DNA of 64,000 nucleotides. Source: Subdoligranulum variabile (GTDB taxonomy: Bacteria; Bacillota; Clostridia; Oscillospirales; Ruminococcaceae). The notes beneath the pieces were generated by a model. The model had not been told where the DNA came from, made no database searches, and saw only the letters and a list, made by a program, of their open reading frames with translations. Of this stretch, positions 34,345-42,378 are shown one piece after another. The first letter of the stretch is position 1. Every line of letters starts with the position of its first letter. A program made the position numbers and the translations under genes. The stretch is from contig SFKI01000003.1 in NCBI GenBank assembly GCA_004554775.1, forward strand, positions 186,001 to 250,000, written 5' to 3'.

Positions 34345-34531
34345 GGTGTTGTGCTCCTTTCAAGCGTGGACTGTTCCTCGGCAGTCCGTTTCATGTGTTT
34401 TTGAGTGTCTCGTGTAACTTTTATTCAGAAAAAGCTTTTCCTGCTTTTTCGGGTTCCTGTTTGAACAGTTCTTTTAAGTTTGTACCTCCTTTGCTCTCTT
34501 AAATTCGGGCGTCTGTGTTTTCGTTGTCTGT

Positions 34532-34560
34532 ATGATAGCATACCGAGTTACGCGTGTAAA
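34532..34560 (-). promoter_or_regulatory. Promoter of the liv/aminotransferase operon with LacI-type operator
   Basis: On the minus strand TTTACA and TATCAT are spaced by 17 nt. The operator-like TTACACGCGTAA covers the -35 box. The same design occurs upstream of the ThrE-like/LacI operon (37177-37205). Transcription would start near 34,525, leaving a leader of about 180 nt. Confidence 0.7.
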
Positions 34561-34665
34561 TAGCTTTTCGTTATTTTTTTGCCGTTTTCCGTAGATTTGG
34601 CTGTTTTTACAACTCAGCAATACGTGTTTTGTGCAATTTGCAGTGTTTTCAGCCCTGTTTTGCGG

Positions 34666-34677
34666 TTACACGTGTCA
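34666..34677. promoter_or_regulatory. Auxiliary LacI-type operator
   Basis: TTACACGTGTCA, almost a perfect palindrome with a central CG, lies 118 bp (centre to centre) upstream of the promoter operator at 34548-34559. It could allow repression by looping. Confidence 0.6.
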
Positions 34678-34721
34678 TATTTCTGATTTTCAGCATCACA
34701 AAACCGGAAGCAAACGCAAAA

Positions 34722-34770
34722 ACAGGCAGCAACCCCGGGACCGTCTTGAAGTCCCGGGGCCGCTGCCTGT
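34722..34770 (-). terminator. Terminator after the LacI-family regulator
   Basis: ACAGGCAGC...CCCCGGGAC pairs with GTCCCGGGG...GCTGCCTGT in a long interrupted stem just past the regulator's stop, closing the ThrE-like/LacI operon. On the minus strand it is followed by TTTTTGCG. Confidence 0.7.
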
Positions 34771-34824
34771 CCGTAAATTTATAAGAAGGAGGGGTATTGG
34801 GTAAAGTTATTGTCCGCTGCCTCC

Positions 34825-35817
34825 CTACGCGCTCTCGCGCACGCAGAGGGATACGGGGATGTACTGATCCATTGCTTTTTCGCCGCGCAGCAGCGCCATC
34901 AGGGTATCGACCAGCTTTTGGGAGAATTCCTCTTTCGAGAAGTCTATGCTCGTCAGCGTCGGCGAGACGATCTCGGCAATATAGGTATTGTCTGTGCCCA
35001 CCACAGCCAGATCGTCTGGGATCTTCATGCCCAGTTTTTTGACGTACTGCATGATGGACGCGGCAATAAAATCGTTGCCCGCGATGATCGCCGTCGCGCG
35101 CTCATCCTTGCTTTTGCTGAAAACCATATCAAACACGTGGGACAGCACACCTTCTATCGTGTCAGCGTTTGTGCAGACGTAACGCTCATCGTAGGGGATG
35201 CCGTTGGCTTCGAGCGCATCACGATAGCCGCGCTCGCGGTAGCCACGGTTGATGTGCATATTATAACGCAGCGGCGGCACGAACAAAATGCGCTTGTGGC
35301 CGCGGAACACCAGATAGTTGACGGTTTTTTCCACACCACTGTACAGGTTGGGGGCCACCGCCGCAATATTCGGTTCAAGATGGCTGTAGTCGCGCGTTTT
35401 GTACAGCACCATCGGGATGCCCGCGTCCGCAATGCGGTTGAGCTGCTCGGCTTTATAGCGGTTGGACATCATGAACACGGCGTCAAATCGGCCGGAGATC
35501 AGCGACTGAATAAAATCATCGCCGTCGCGGCTGTAGCAGTGCGAGACATTGTAGCCTAACTTGTCCAGCTTTTTCTCTGCAATTTCCAGCCAGTCGTTGC
35601 GCAGGTTGTCGCAGACAAAGGCAATCTGCATCGAGCGGTTGGTTTTTAAACTGCGGGCATAGAGGTTGGGCTGGTAGTTCAGCTCCTTGATCGCGTCCAG
35701 CACCGCGCGGGTCTTTTCCTCGCTGACAAATTTGGTTTTATTGATAACGTAAGATACCACCGCAGGGGAAACCCCGGCCAGTTTGGCTACATCGTTTCTG
35801 GTTGCGTTTTTACCCAT
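34825..35817 (-). CDS. LacI-family regulator of the amino-acid regulon
   Basis: A 330-residue regulator; the start at 35817 (MGKNATRNDVAKLAGVSPAV) begins exactly at the helix-turn-helix. The hinge motif NYQPNLYARSLKTNRS and a periplasmic-binding-like effector domain follow (IAGNDFIAASIMQYVKKLG, IPDDLAVVGTDNT). It is third in an operon with the split ThrE-like exporter and abuts the divergently controlled liv operon. Operator-like repeats with a central CG, typical of LacI proteins, overlap both promoters, which predicts autorepression and control of the importer. LacI proteins usually sense sugars; here the effector is probably an amino compound or nucleoside-like metabolite. Confidence 0.88.
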   Translation of the reverse strand: MGKNATRNDVAKLAGVSPAVVSYVINKTKFVSEEKTRAVLDAIKELNYQPNLYARSLKTNRSMQIAFVCDNLRNDWLEIAEKKLDKLGYNVSHCYSRDGDDFIQSLISGRFDAVFMMSNRYKAEQLNRIADAGIPMVLYKTRDYSHLEPNIAAVAPNLYSGVEKTVNYLVFRGHKRILFVPPLRYNMHINRGYRERGYRDALEANGIPYDERYVCTNADTIEGVLSHVFDMVFSKSKDERATAIIAGNDFIAASIMQYVKKLGMKIPDDLAVVGTDNTYIAEIVSPTLTSIDFSKEEFSQKLVDTLMALLRGEKAMDQYIPVSLCVRESA

Positions 35818-35827
35818 ACTTTTTCCC

Positions 35828-36304
35828 TTATTTCTTACTCGTGGGGCTGTGCACCGTGGGGTGCACATGCCGGTGGATGTTGTTGACCAGGCCCGCCGCG
35901 TAGGAGGCCAGGATAATGCCCAGCGCGATGGCACCGGCTTCGGCCAGCACCAGCTGGAGCAGAGAGGCAAATTTGTCGGTGTCGCCTTCAACCAGGCTGT
36001 ACATCGTATAATAGAGGTCGCCGCCCGGGATCTCGGGGATAAGCATTGGCACCAGCAGCAGAATGACCGGCGCTTTGATGACACGTGCTAATATCTCACT
36101 GCATGCGGCAATGACCAGGCTGGATGCCAGCATACCAAATGCTTTGCCGTGCCCCCCGGCCACGCTGACCAGGTAGACGGTCCAGCCGATACCGCTGCCA
36201 AGCGCGATGCAGCCCAGCGGCTTTGTGCCGCGGATGCCAAACAGCAGTGCAAACCCCAGGGACCCGATAATGCCCATGCTGGTTTGTACAAATTCCGGCC
36301 GCAT
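35828..36304 (-). CDS. ThrE-like exporter, C-terminal (DUF3815) subunit
   Basis: A 158-residue membrane protein with four to five helices. GTKPLGCIALGSGIGWTVYLV and VPMLIPEIPGGDLYYTMYSLV are features of the ThrE_2/DUF3815 half of threonine/serine exporters. The start ATG 36304 follows the partner gene's TGA after one base, so the two chains are coupled. Together they should export a small amino acid. Confidence 0.85.
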   Translation of the reverse strand: MRPEFVQTSMGIIGSLGFALLFGIRGTKPLGCIALGSGIGWTVYLVSVAGGHGKAFGMLASSLVIAACSEILARVIKAPVILLLVPMLIPEIPGGDLYYTMYSLVEGDTDKFASLLQLVLAEAGAIALGIILASYAAGLVNNIHRHVHPTVHSPTSKK

Positions 36305-36305
36305 G

Positions 36306-37085
36306 TCACACACCCCCTGCCAGCAGCACCAGCGCAAAGCCCAGTGCTACCGAGATGGCTTTTAAAATTGCTTCGCTCAGGTTTAAAAGGCCGCTGATGG
36401 TGTCTCCGTTGATCATGTCGCGCAGTGAGGTCGTCAGCTGGATGCCGGGGATGACCAGCATAATGTTGCCGATCATGATCTTGTCCGGGTGGACACCGAT
36501 GCTTGCACCCACCAGCAGCAGCACGGCCAGCGCAGTGACGGCGCTGCAAATCGCGGTTTGCAGCAGGCTGTTCATCTGCAAGGTGGCACTCATACGGATC
36601 ATGGCAAACAGCACCATGCCGGAAAGCGACGCTGCAACGCCATCCGCCAGCGTACCACCAAAGAAAACGGACAACGAAAACGAGATAACCATATAAAGCA
36701 GCAGTTCCATCCAGGGCGGGGCCGGGCGCTCATCCCGGACATCCTGCACAGCCTGGCGGAACTCGGCCAGCGTGAGCAGCCCGGCACAGAAGCGGCGGGA
36801 GAGGGCGTTGATCTCGGCCACTTTGCCCAGATTGGTGACACGCGCCTTGATGCGGCGGCTTTGGGTTAGAGCCTCGCCATCCGGCAGGCGTACGGTTGCC
36901 ACAATGCTGGACGTGATCGTAAAAACATCCACCTGCTCAAACCCGCAGACGTGCTCCAGCCGTTGGATGGTATCCTCCACGCGGCTGACCTCAGCACCGT
37001 ATGCCAGCAGCAGTTCACCGGCATCCAGGGCGCAGGTCAAACATTCTGCCGGCTGCGGCCGGCTGTATGTCTCTTTTCTGTCCAT
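36306..37085 (-). CDS. ThrE-like exporter, N-terminal (DUF1212) subunit
   Basis: I chose ATG 37085 (MDRKETYSRPQPAE). The 259-residue protein has a soluble N-terminal domain with LLLAYGAEVSRVEDTIQRL, the ThrE signature, and then about five membrane helices (LYMVISFSLSVFFGG, VIPGIQLTTSLRDMINGD). It is the first gene of the operon with DUF3815 and the LacI regulator. Export of threonine/serine-type amino acids is the family role. Pairing with an importer under one regulator suggests control of both directions of flux. Confidence 0.85.
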   Translation of the reverse strand: MDRKETYSRPQPAECLTCALDAGELLLAYGAEVSRVEDTIQRLEHVCGFEQVDVFTITSSIVATVRLPDGEALTQSRRIKARVTNLGKVAEINALSRRFCAGLLTLAEFRQAVQDVRDERPAPPWMELLLYMVISFSLSVFFGGTLADGVAASLSGMVLFAMIRMSATLQMNSLLQTAICSAVTALAVLLLVGASIGVHPDKIMIGNIMLVIPGIQLTTSLRDMINGDTISGLLNLSEAILKAISVALGFALVLLAGGV

Positions 37086-37176
37086 GATCCTGTTTCGCTC
37101 CCATTTCTTCACCCCACGGGCACAGCGGCCGCGCATTTACACATCGTCAACCGCCACTTGCATATCCGTTTCTATT

Positions 37177-37205
37177 ATAATACCTGTCATGGTTACTCGT
37201 GTCAA
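37177..37205 (-). promoter_or_regulatory. Promoter of the ThrE-like/LacI operon with operator
   Basis: On the minus strand TTGACA and TATTAT are spaced by 17 nt (an alternative TATAAT is 3 nt further). The operator TGACACGAGTAA overlaps the -35 box, matching 34548-34559 in sequence and placement, including the flanking GCTATT on one side and C on the other. Confidence 0.72.
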
Positions 37206-37302
37206 TAGCGCCGTGCAAATTTTTTTCTCTTTATAAAGGGTGAATTCTCCTTTTTTCAATGCACCAACATAATAATACGTCCTGAACATTTACAGAAAAA
37301 AT

Positions 37303-37420
37303 AATTATTGGTTGTCACAACAGGTTTTTCTGGCATTTTGTGGGGCAACTGCGCCGTAGTGGTCACCTTTTCAGGCGGATGACAGGAACACAATTACTGC
37401 TCAACCTCACTGCAGAAAAT
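37303..37420. repeat. Partial copy (A3) of the tRNA-scar repeat
   Basis: This stretch matches 60663-60772 at most positions (ATTGGTTGTCACAACAGG, GTAGTGGTCA, AATTACTGCT) but lacks the tRNA part. It ends in the last codons of the small HTH gene seen at 60.8 kb, so it is a relic of the same element family. Confidence 0.65.
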
Positions 37421-37436
37421 TATATGCGTCAAAACA

Positions 37437-37465
37437 TTGACAGCGCGATTTCCCTATGTTATACT
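37437..37465 (+). promoter_or_regulatory. Consensus promoter of the polyamine-operon leader
   Basis: TTGACA (37437-37442) and TATACT (37460-37465) are spaced by exactly 17 nt. The start point should be near 37,472, about 410 nt before the first gene. Confidence 0.8.
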
Positions 37466-37472
37466 TCGTTTC

Positions 37473-37855
37473 GATTTTGAAAGACGAATCGAGTTTGTAA
37501 GAGTTTTTCAAAGCAATTTACCTACGGACCGCCCAATAGGGGCTAAGGCCATACGGACAGCCGGGTCCACTGCCGATCGGCAACTTGGGTTGCCTTATTG
37601 ATTGAGTTAAAAGCTCAAATTTTATAAGTTGGTTCCTTTACAACCATGAAATTGCACGTTTTTGCGTGCAGACTTGTGAAACGGTCAATAAGAGTAGTAA
37701 AAGTGTAATTGCTATATAGACTCTGACACGCTCAGCCTTTTTGAATCATGCAGGACGTTCTCTCGGTGCAGTACCGGGGGCATTCGGGCTGTACAAAATT
37801 ATGCTGAAAAAAACGCAAGTCTGCACCTATGTGCATGGCTTGCGTTTTTTTATTT
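37473..37855 (+). ncRNA. Long structured leader with antiterminator and terminator (candidate riboswitch/attenuator)
   Basis: No gene lies between the promoter and the terminator. The RNA holds several hairpins (for example GGCAAC-TTGG-GTTGCC at 37579-37594; TGCACG-loop-CGTGCA at 37653-37670) and ends in an intrinsic terminator (37810-37851). GTGCAGACTTG at 37666-37676 is perfectly complementary to CAAGTCTGCAC at 37816-37826 in the terminator's 5' arm, and the match extends to 13 pairs with one G-U. There is no room for a promoter between the terminator and the next gene, so readthrough must control that gene. The RNA family is not identified; it could also be a known orphan ncRNA such as raiA-type, which I cannot test. 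Confidence 0.7.
37810..37851 (+). terminator. Leader terminator directly before the polyamine operon
   Basis: AAAACGCAAG (37810-37819) pairs with CTTGCGTTTT (37839-37848), with an inner GCAC/GTGC stem, and is followed by seven T. It ends about 20 nt before the ribosome site of the decarboxylase gene. Confidence 0.85.
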
Positions 37856-37883
37856 TGCAAAGGGACCGCGAACGGAGGTAAAA

Positions 37884-39350
37884 ATGAACGGAGAAGCAAA
37901 GCGCACCCGGCTGGACCAGCGCCGCGCCCCCATCCATGAAGCGCTGGAGAACTTCCGCCGGATGCGCGTGGTTCCCTTTGATGTACCGGGCCACAAGCGC
38001 GGTCGTGGCAACCCGGAATTGACCGCATTTCTGGGCCAGCAGTGCGTCGGCGTGGATGTCAACAGCATGAAGCCGCTGGACAATCTCTGCCACCCGGTTT
38101 CGGTCATCCGCGAAGCGGAAGAGCTGGCCGCCGATGCGTTTGGCGCAGCCCACGCGTTTTTGATGGTGGGCGGCACGACGAGCTCGGTGCAAAGCATGGT
38201 GCTGACTGCCTGCAAGCGCGGGGATGAGATCATTCTGCCGCGCAACGTCCACCGCAGTGTGCTGAATGCGCTGGTGCTCTGCGGCGCGGTGCCGGTCTAC
38301 GTCAACCCGGAAGTGGACAATCGCCTGGGCATCAGCCTGGGCATGAAGCGGGAGCAAGTGGCCAAGGCCATTGCAGAGCACCCCAACGCCGTGGCCGTAC
38401 TGGTGAACAACCCCACCTACTACGGCATTTGCAGCGACCTGCGCGCCATTGTGCGGATGGCCCACGACGCCGGGATGCTCTGCCTGGCCGACGAAGCCCA
38501 CGGTACGCACTTTTACTTCGGCGGCGGACTGCCCGTCTCCGCCATGGCGGCGGGCGCGGATATGGCGTCGGTCTCGATGCATAAGAGCGGCGGCAGCCTG
38601 ACCCAATCCAGTCTGCTGCTGATCGGCCCCAACGTCCACGCGGGCTATGTGCGGCAGATCATCAACCTGACCCAGACAACCTCCGGCAGTTACCTGCTGA
38701 TGTCGAGCCTGGATATTTCCCGCCGCAACCTTGCACTGCGCGGGCGGCAGGTGTTCCACCAGGTGGCCGACATGGCCGAGTATGCCCGCGAGGAGATCAA
38801 CGCCGTGGGCGGGTACTACGCCTTCGGCAAAGAGCTTTGCAACGGCAACTCCGTTTTTGACTTTGATACGACAAAATTGAGCGTTCACACACTGGACATC
38901 GGCCTTGCGGGCATTGAGGTCTACGACATTCTGCGTGACGAGTATGACATCCAGATCGAGTTCGGCGACATCGGCAACATTCTCGCGTATCTCTCCATCG
39001 GTGACCGCCCGCAGGAGGTTGAGCGCCTTGTCAGTGCGCTGGCTGAAATCAAGCGCCGCTACCACACCGACGGCGCAGGCCTTTTGAGTCAGGAATACAT
39101 CGACCCCGAGGTCGCCGCCAGCCCGCAGGAGGCGTTCTACGCCCCCAAAAAGAGCCTGCCCCTGCGGGAGACCGAGGGCATGGTGTGCAGCGAATTCGTC
39201 ATGTGCTACCCGCCGGGTATCCCGATTCTGGCACCGGGGGAGCGCATCACTGCCGAAATTCTGGATTATATCGAGTACGCCAAGGCCAAGGGCTGCAGCA
39301 TGACCGGACCGGAAGACCCCGACATCCTGCGCCTGAACGTGCTGGCCTGA
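37884..39350 (+). CDS. speA: Orn/Lys/Arg decarboxylase family, probable biosynthetic arginine decarboxylase
   Basis: A 488-residue PLP enzyme of the aspartate-aminotransferase fold. FDVPGHKRGRGNP near residue 33, LVNNPTYYGI near residue 175, LADEAHGTHF near residue 203 and the Schiff-base lysine in SMHKSGGSLTQSS near residue 232 identify the short clostridial/Bacillus SpeA-type decarboxylase. With agmatinase downstream, arginine to agmatine is the likely reaction, though lysine or ornithine cannot be excluded. A GGAGG site precedes the ATG. Expression probably depends on the upstream attenuator. Confidence 0.86.
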   Translation: MNGEAKRTRLDQRRAPIHEALENFRRMRVVPFDVPGHKRGRGNPELTAFLGQQCVGVDVNSMKPLDNLCHPVSVIREAEELAADAFGAAHAFLMVGGTTSSVQSMVLTACKRGDEIILPRNVHRSVLNALVLCGAVPVYVNPEVDNRLGISLGMKREQVAKAIAEHPNAVAVLVNNPTYYGICSDLRAIVRMAHDAGMLCLADEAHGTHFYFGGGLPVSAMAAGADMASVSMHKSGGSLTQSSLLLIGPNVHAGYVRQIINLTQTTSGSYLLMSSLDISRRNLALRGRQVFHQVADMAEYAREEINAVGGYYAFGKELCNGNSVFDFDTTKLSVHTLDIGLAGIEVYDILRDEYDIQIEFGDIGNILAYLSIGDRPQEVERLVSALAEIKRRYHTDGAGLLSQEYIDPEVAASPQEAFYAPKKSLPLRETEGMVCSEFVMCYPPGIPILAPGERITAEILDYIEYAKAKGCSMTGPEDPDILRLNVLA

Positions 39351-39365
39351 CAAGGAGGATTTGCA

Positions 39366-40223
39366 ATGGAAATGTGGTTTTCGGAGTTTCACACCCCCGA
39401 CGTCAAGCACAGCATTCGTGTCAACCGCCAGCTCTACTCCAAACAGAGCGATTATCAGCGCATTGATATTTTTGAGACGCCGGAGTTTGGCCGCGTACTG
39501 ACGCTGGACGGCAACGTCATGCTGACCGAGCGCGATGAGTTTATCTACGACGAGATGATCACCCACGTGCCGATGTCGGTACACAAAAACGCCAAGGACA
39601 TTCTGGTCATCGGCGCGGGCGATGGCGGCGTGGTGCGGGAACTGACCCGCTATGACCGCGTAGAGCGCATCGACCTGGTGGAGATGGACCCCCAGGTCAT
39701 CGAAGCCTGCCGTGCCTACCTGCCCGGCAACGCCTGCCGCATGGACGACCGCCGCGTGCATATCTACTATGAGAATGCGCTGAAATTTATCCGCAAGTGC
39801 GAGGACGAGTACGACCTCATCATCGTGGACTCCTCCGACCCCTTCGGCCCATCGGAAGGTCTGTTCACCCGCGAATTTTACGGCAGCTGTTATAATGCCC
39901 TGCGGGCAGACGGCATCATGGTCAACCAGCAGGGCAGCCCGTTCTATGCCGAGGATGCTACTGCCATGCAGCGCAGCCACCAGCGCATTGCCAGCACCTT
40001 TCCCATCAGCAAGGTGTATCAGGCGCACATCCCGACGTTTGCGGCGGGGTACTGGCTGTTCGGTTTTGCCAGCAAAAAATATCATCCCATCAATGATATG
40101 GACGCCGCCGCGTGGAACGCGCTGAACATGCGTACCCGCTATTACATCTCCCGGCTGCACGTCGGGGCATTTTATCTGCCTGCCTTTCTGGAAGAAATGC
40201 TGCGGGAAGTGGAGGTGCGTTAA
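39366..40223 (+). CDS. speE: Spermidine synthase family (polyamine aminopropyltransferase)
   Basis: A 285-residue enzyme with DILVIGAGDGGVVRELTRY near residue 80 (SAM-type nucleotide site), EMDPQVIEACR and IIVDSSDPFGP near residue 160, the catalytic aspartate motif of SpeE. The family transfers an aminopropyl group from decarboxylated SAM to putrescine. No speD (SAM decarboxylase) is in the window, so the donor must come from elsewhere or the enzyme has a variant role. It overlaps speB by one base. Confidence 0.86.
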   Translation: MEMWFSEFHTPDVKHSIRVNRQLYSKQSDYQRIDIFETPEFGRVLTLDGNVMLTERDEFIYDEMITHVPMSVHKNAKDILVIGAGDGGVVRELTRYDRVERIDLVEMDPQVIEACRAYLPGNACRMDDRRVHIYYENALKFIRKCEDEYDLIIVDSSDPFGPSEGLFTREFYGSCYNALRADGIMVNQQGSPFYAEDATAMQRSHQRIASTFPISKVYQAHIPTFAAGYWLFGFASKKYHPINDMDAAAWNALNMRTRYYISRLHVGAFYLPAFLEEMLREVEVR

Positions 40224-41080
40224 TGCTGCATCGCAATGTAGAAAATTTCATCGGCTGCGACAGCAGCTACCGCACAGCCAGCATCGTTTTGTACGGTGCC
40301 CCGTTTGATTCCACCACCAGCTACCGTCCCGGTGCGCGATTCGGCCCCGCTGCCATGCGGCACGAAAGCTACGGTCTGGAAACCTACAGCCCCTATCAGG
40401 ACAAGGACCTGACCGACGGCAATGTCTTTGACAGCGGAGACTTGGAACTCTGCTTCGGCTCATCGGAAAGTGCCCTTGTGGACATTGAATCCCGCGCGGC
40501 AGAGATCCTGCGCGACGGCAAGCTGCCGCTGCTGCTGGGCGGCGAGCACCTTGTTACGTTAGGCGCGGTGCGCGCGGCCGTGCGCAAATACCCTGCCTTG
40601 CACATCGTGCATTTCGACGCCCACGCCGATCTGCGGGACGATTATCTCGGCGCACAGCTCAGCCACGCCTGCGTGCTGCGCCGCTGCCACGATTTAATTG
40701 GCGACGGGCGCATCCACCAGTTCTGCATCCGCAGCGGCGATAGGGAAGAGTTTCAGTTTGCCGCACGGCACACCGACATGCACAAGTTTGATTTTACCGG
40801 GCTGGCCGAACTGACCGATTGGCTGTGCCAGACCGATGTGCCCGTGTATCTGACGATCGACCTGGATTGCCTGGATCCGTCGGCTTTCCCCGGCACGGGC
40901 ACGCCCGAAGCGGGCGGCGTCAGCTTTTTGCAGCTGCTTGGGGCCATTCGCACCGTAACGAAAGCGAACATTATCGGCGCAGATGTAAACGAGTTGGCCC
41001 CCATGCTCGACCAGAGCGGCGTTTCCACCGCGACGGCCTGCAAAGTATTGCGGGAGTTGCTGCTGGCGCTGGAAAAGTAA
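40223..41080 (+). CDS. speB: Agmatinase/ureohydrolase family
   Basis: A 285-residue ureohydrolase starting at 40223 (taATG overlap with speE). The manganese ligands are visible in LLGGEHLVT near residue 103, VHFDAHADLRDDY near residue 128 and LTIDLDCLDPSAFPGTGTP near residue 212. It should convert agmatine to putrescine and urea, closing the arginine route started by the first gene of the operon. Confidence 0.88.
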   Translation: MLHRNVENFIGCDSSYRTASIVLYGAPFDSTTSYRPGARFGPAAMRHESYGLETYSPYQDKDLTDGNVFDSGDLELCFGSSESALVDIESRAAEILRDGKLPLLLGGEHLVTLGAVRAAVRKYPALHIVHFDAHADLRDDYLGAQLSHACVLRRCHDLIGDGRIHQFCIRSGDREEFQFAARHTDMHKFDFTGLAELTDWLCQTDVPVYLTIDLDCLDPSAFPGTGTPEAGGVSFLQLLGAIRTVTKANIIGADVNELAPMLDQSGVSTATACKVLRELLLALEK

Positions 41081-41118
41081 GGATCTATTATAAATTTCAA
41101 ATACAAAGGAGTACCATC

Positions 41119-42378
41119 ATGAGCAAAGTTCTTGTTATAGGCTGCGGTGGCGTGGCAAGCGTCGCCATCTCCAAGTGCTGCCAGGTCAGCGATGTCTTTA
41201 CCGAGCTGTGCATCGCCAGCCGCACCAAATCCAAGTGCGACGCGCTGGCCGCCAAGCTGGCCCCCACCACGAAGACCAAAATCACCACCGCCCAGGTCGA
41301 TGCCGACGATGTGCAGCAGCTGTGCGATCTCATCAACAGCTACAAGCCTGATCTGGTTATGAACATCGCTCTGCCGTATCAGGATCTGACCATCATGGAT
41401 GCCTGCCTGGCCTGCGGTGTCAACTACATGGACACCGCCAACTACGAGCCGGAAAATACCGATGACCCCGCCTGGCGTGCCATCTACGAGAAGCGCTGCA
41501 AGGAGGCCGGATTCTCTGCCTACTTCGATTACAGCTGGCAGTGGGCCTACAAGAAAAAGTTTGAGGATGCCGGCCTGACCGCGCTGCTGGGCTGCGGTTT
41601 TGATCCGGGCGTGACCCAGGCTTACTGCGCCTACGCTGCCAAGCATGAGTTTGATTCCATCGACACCATTGACATCCTCGACTGCAATGGCGGCGACCAC
41701 GGCTACGCCTTTGCCACCAACTTCAACCCGGAGATCAATCTGCGCGAGGTCTCCGCCCCCGGCAGCTACATGGAGAACGGCAAGTGGGTCGAGATCCCGC
41801 CTATGAGCATCAAGCGCGAGTACAACTTTGATCAAGTCGGGCAGAAGGATATGTACCTGCTGCATCACGAGGAAATCGAATCCCTGGGCAAGAACCTCCC
41901 TGATGTCAAGCGTATCCGTTTCTTTATGACCTTCGGCCAGAGCTACCTTGACCATATGCGCTGTCTGGAGGATGTGGGCATGCTCTCCACCACGCCCATC
42001 CACTACAACGGTCAGGAAATCGTGCCCATCCAGTTCCTAAAGGCCCTTCTGCCCGACCCCGCCAGCCTGGGCCCCCGCACCAAGGGCAAGACGAACATCG
42101 GCTGCATCTTCACCGGCAAAAAGGACGGCAAAGACAAGACTTACTACATCTACAACGTCTGCGACCACCAGGAATGCTACCGCGAGGTCGGCAGCCAGGC
42201 TATCAGCTACACCACCGGTGTGCCCGCCATGTGCGGCGCGCTGATGATGCTGACAGGCGAGTGGACCAAGCCCGGCGTCTACACGGTCGAGGAGTTCAAC
42301 CCCGACCCGTTCCTCGATGCGCTGGACAAGTACGGCCTGCCCCGCAGCGAGAACCATAACCCGGTTCTGGTAGACTGA
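41119..42378 (+). CDS. Saccharopine dehydrogenase-like, carboxy(nor)spermidine dehydrogenase
   Basis: A 419-residue NAD(P) enzyme starting at 41119 after AAAGGAG. The Rossmann motif VIGCGGVASVAISKC lies at the N-terminus, with LLGCGFDPGVTQAYCAYAAKH (cores GCGFDPGVT) near residue 158. The neighbour NspC makes the carboxynorspermidine/carboxyspermidine synthase assignment much more likely than lysine metabolism. It would reductively condense aspartate semialdehyde with putrescine or diaminopropane. Its stop overlaps the nspC start (tgATG). Confidence 0.85.
   Translation: MSKVLVIGCGGVASVAISKCCQVSDVFTELCIASRTKSKCDALAAKLAPTTKTKITTAQVDADDVQQLCDLINSYKPDLVMNIALPYQDLTIMDACLACGVNYMDTANYEPENTDDPAWRAIYEKRCKEAGFSAYFDYSWQWAYKKKFEDAGLTALLGCGFDPGVTQAYCAYAAKHEFDSIDTIDILDCNGGDHGYAFATNFNPEINLREVSAPGSYMENGKWVEIPPMSIKREYNFDQVGQKDMYLLHHEEIESLGKNLPDVKRIRFFMTFGQSYLDHMRCLEDVGMLSTTPIHYNGQEIVPIQFLKALLPDPASLGPRTKGKTNIGCIFTGKKDGKDKTYYIYNVCDHQECYREVGSQAISYTTGVPAMCGALMMLTGEWTKPGVYTVEEFNPDPFLDALDKYGLPRSENHNPVLVD

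Noticed and set aside
37473..37855. RNase P RNA, tmRNA or 6S RNA
   Set aside because: The size suits RNase P or tmRNA, but the conserved GAGGAAAGTCC core, a tRNA-like end and a tag frame are absent. The terminator/antiterminator layout before a gene argues for a leader.
37827..40160. 777-codon minus-strand frame opposite the decarboxylase and speE
   Set aside because: Shadow of two strongly supported enzymes and of the leader terminator; no motif.
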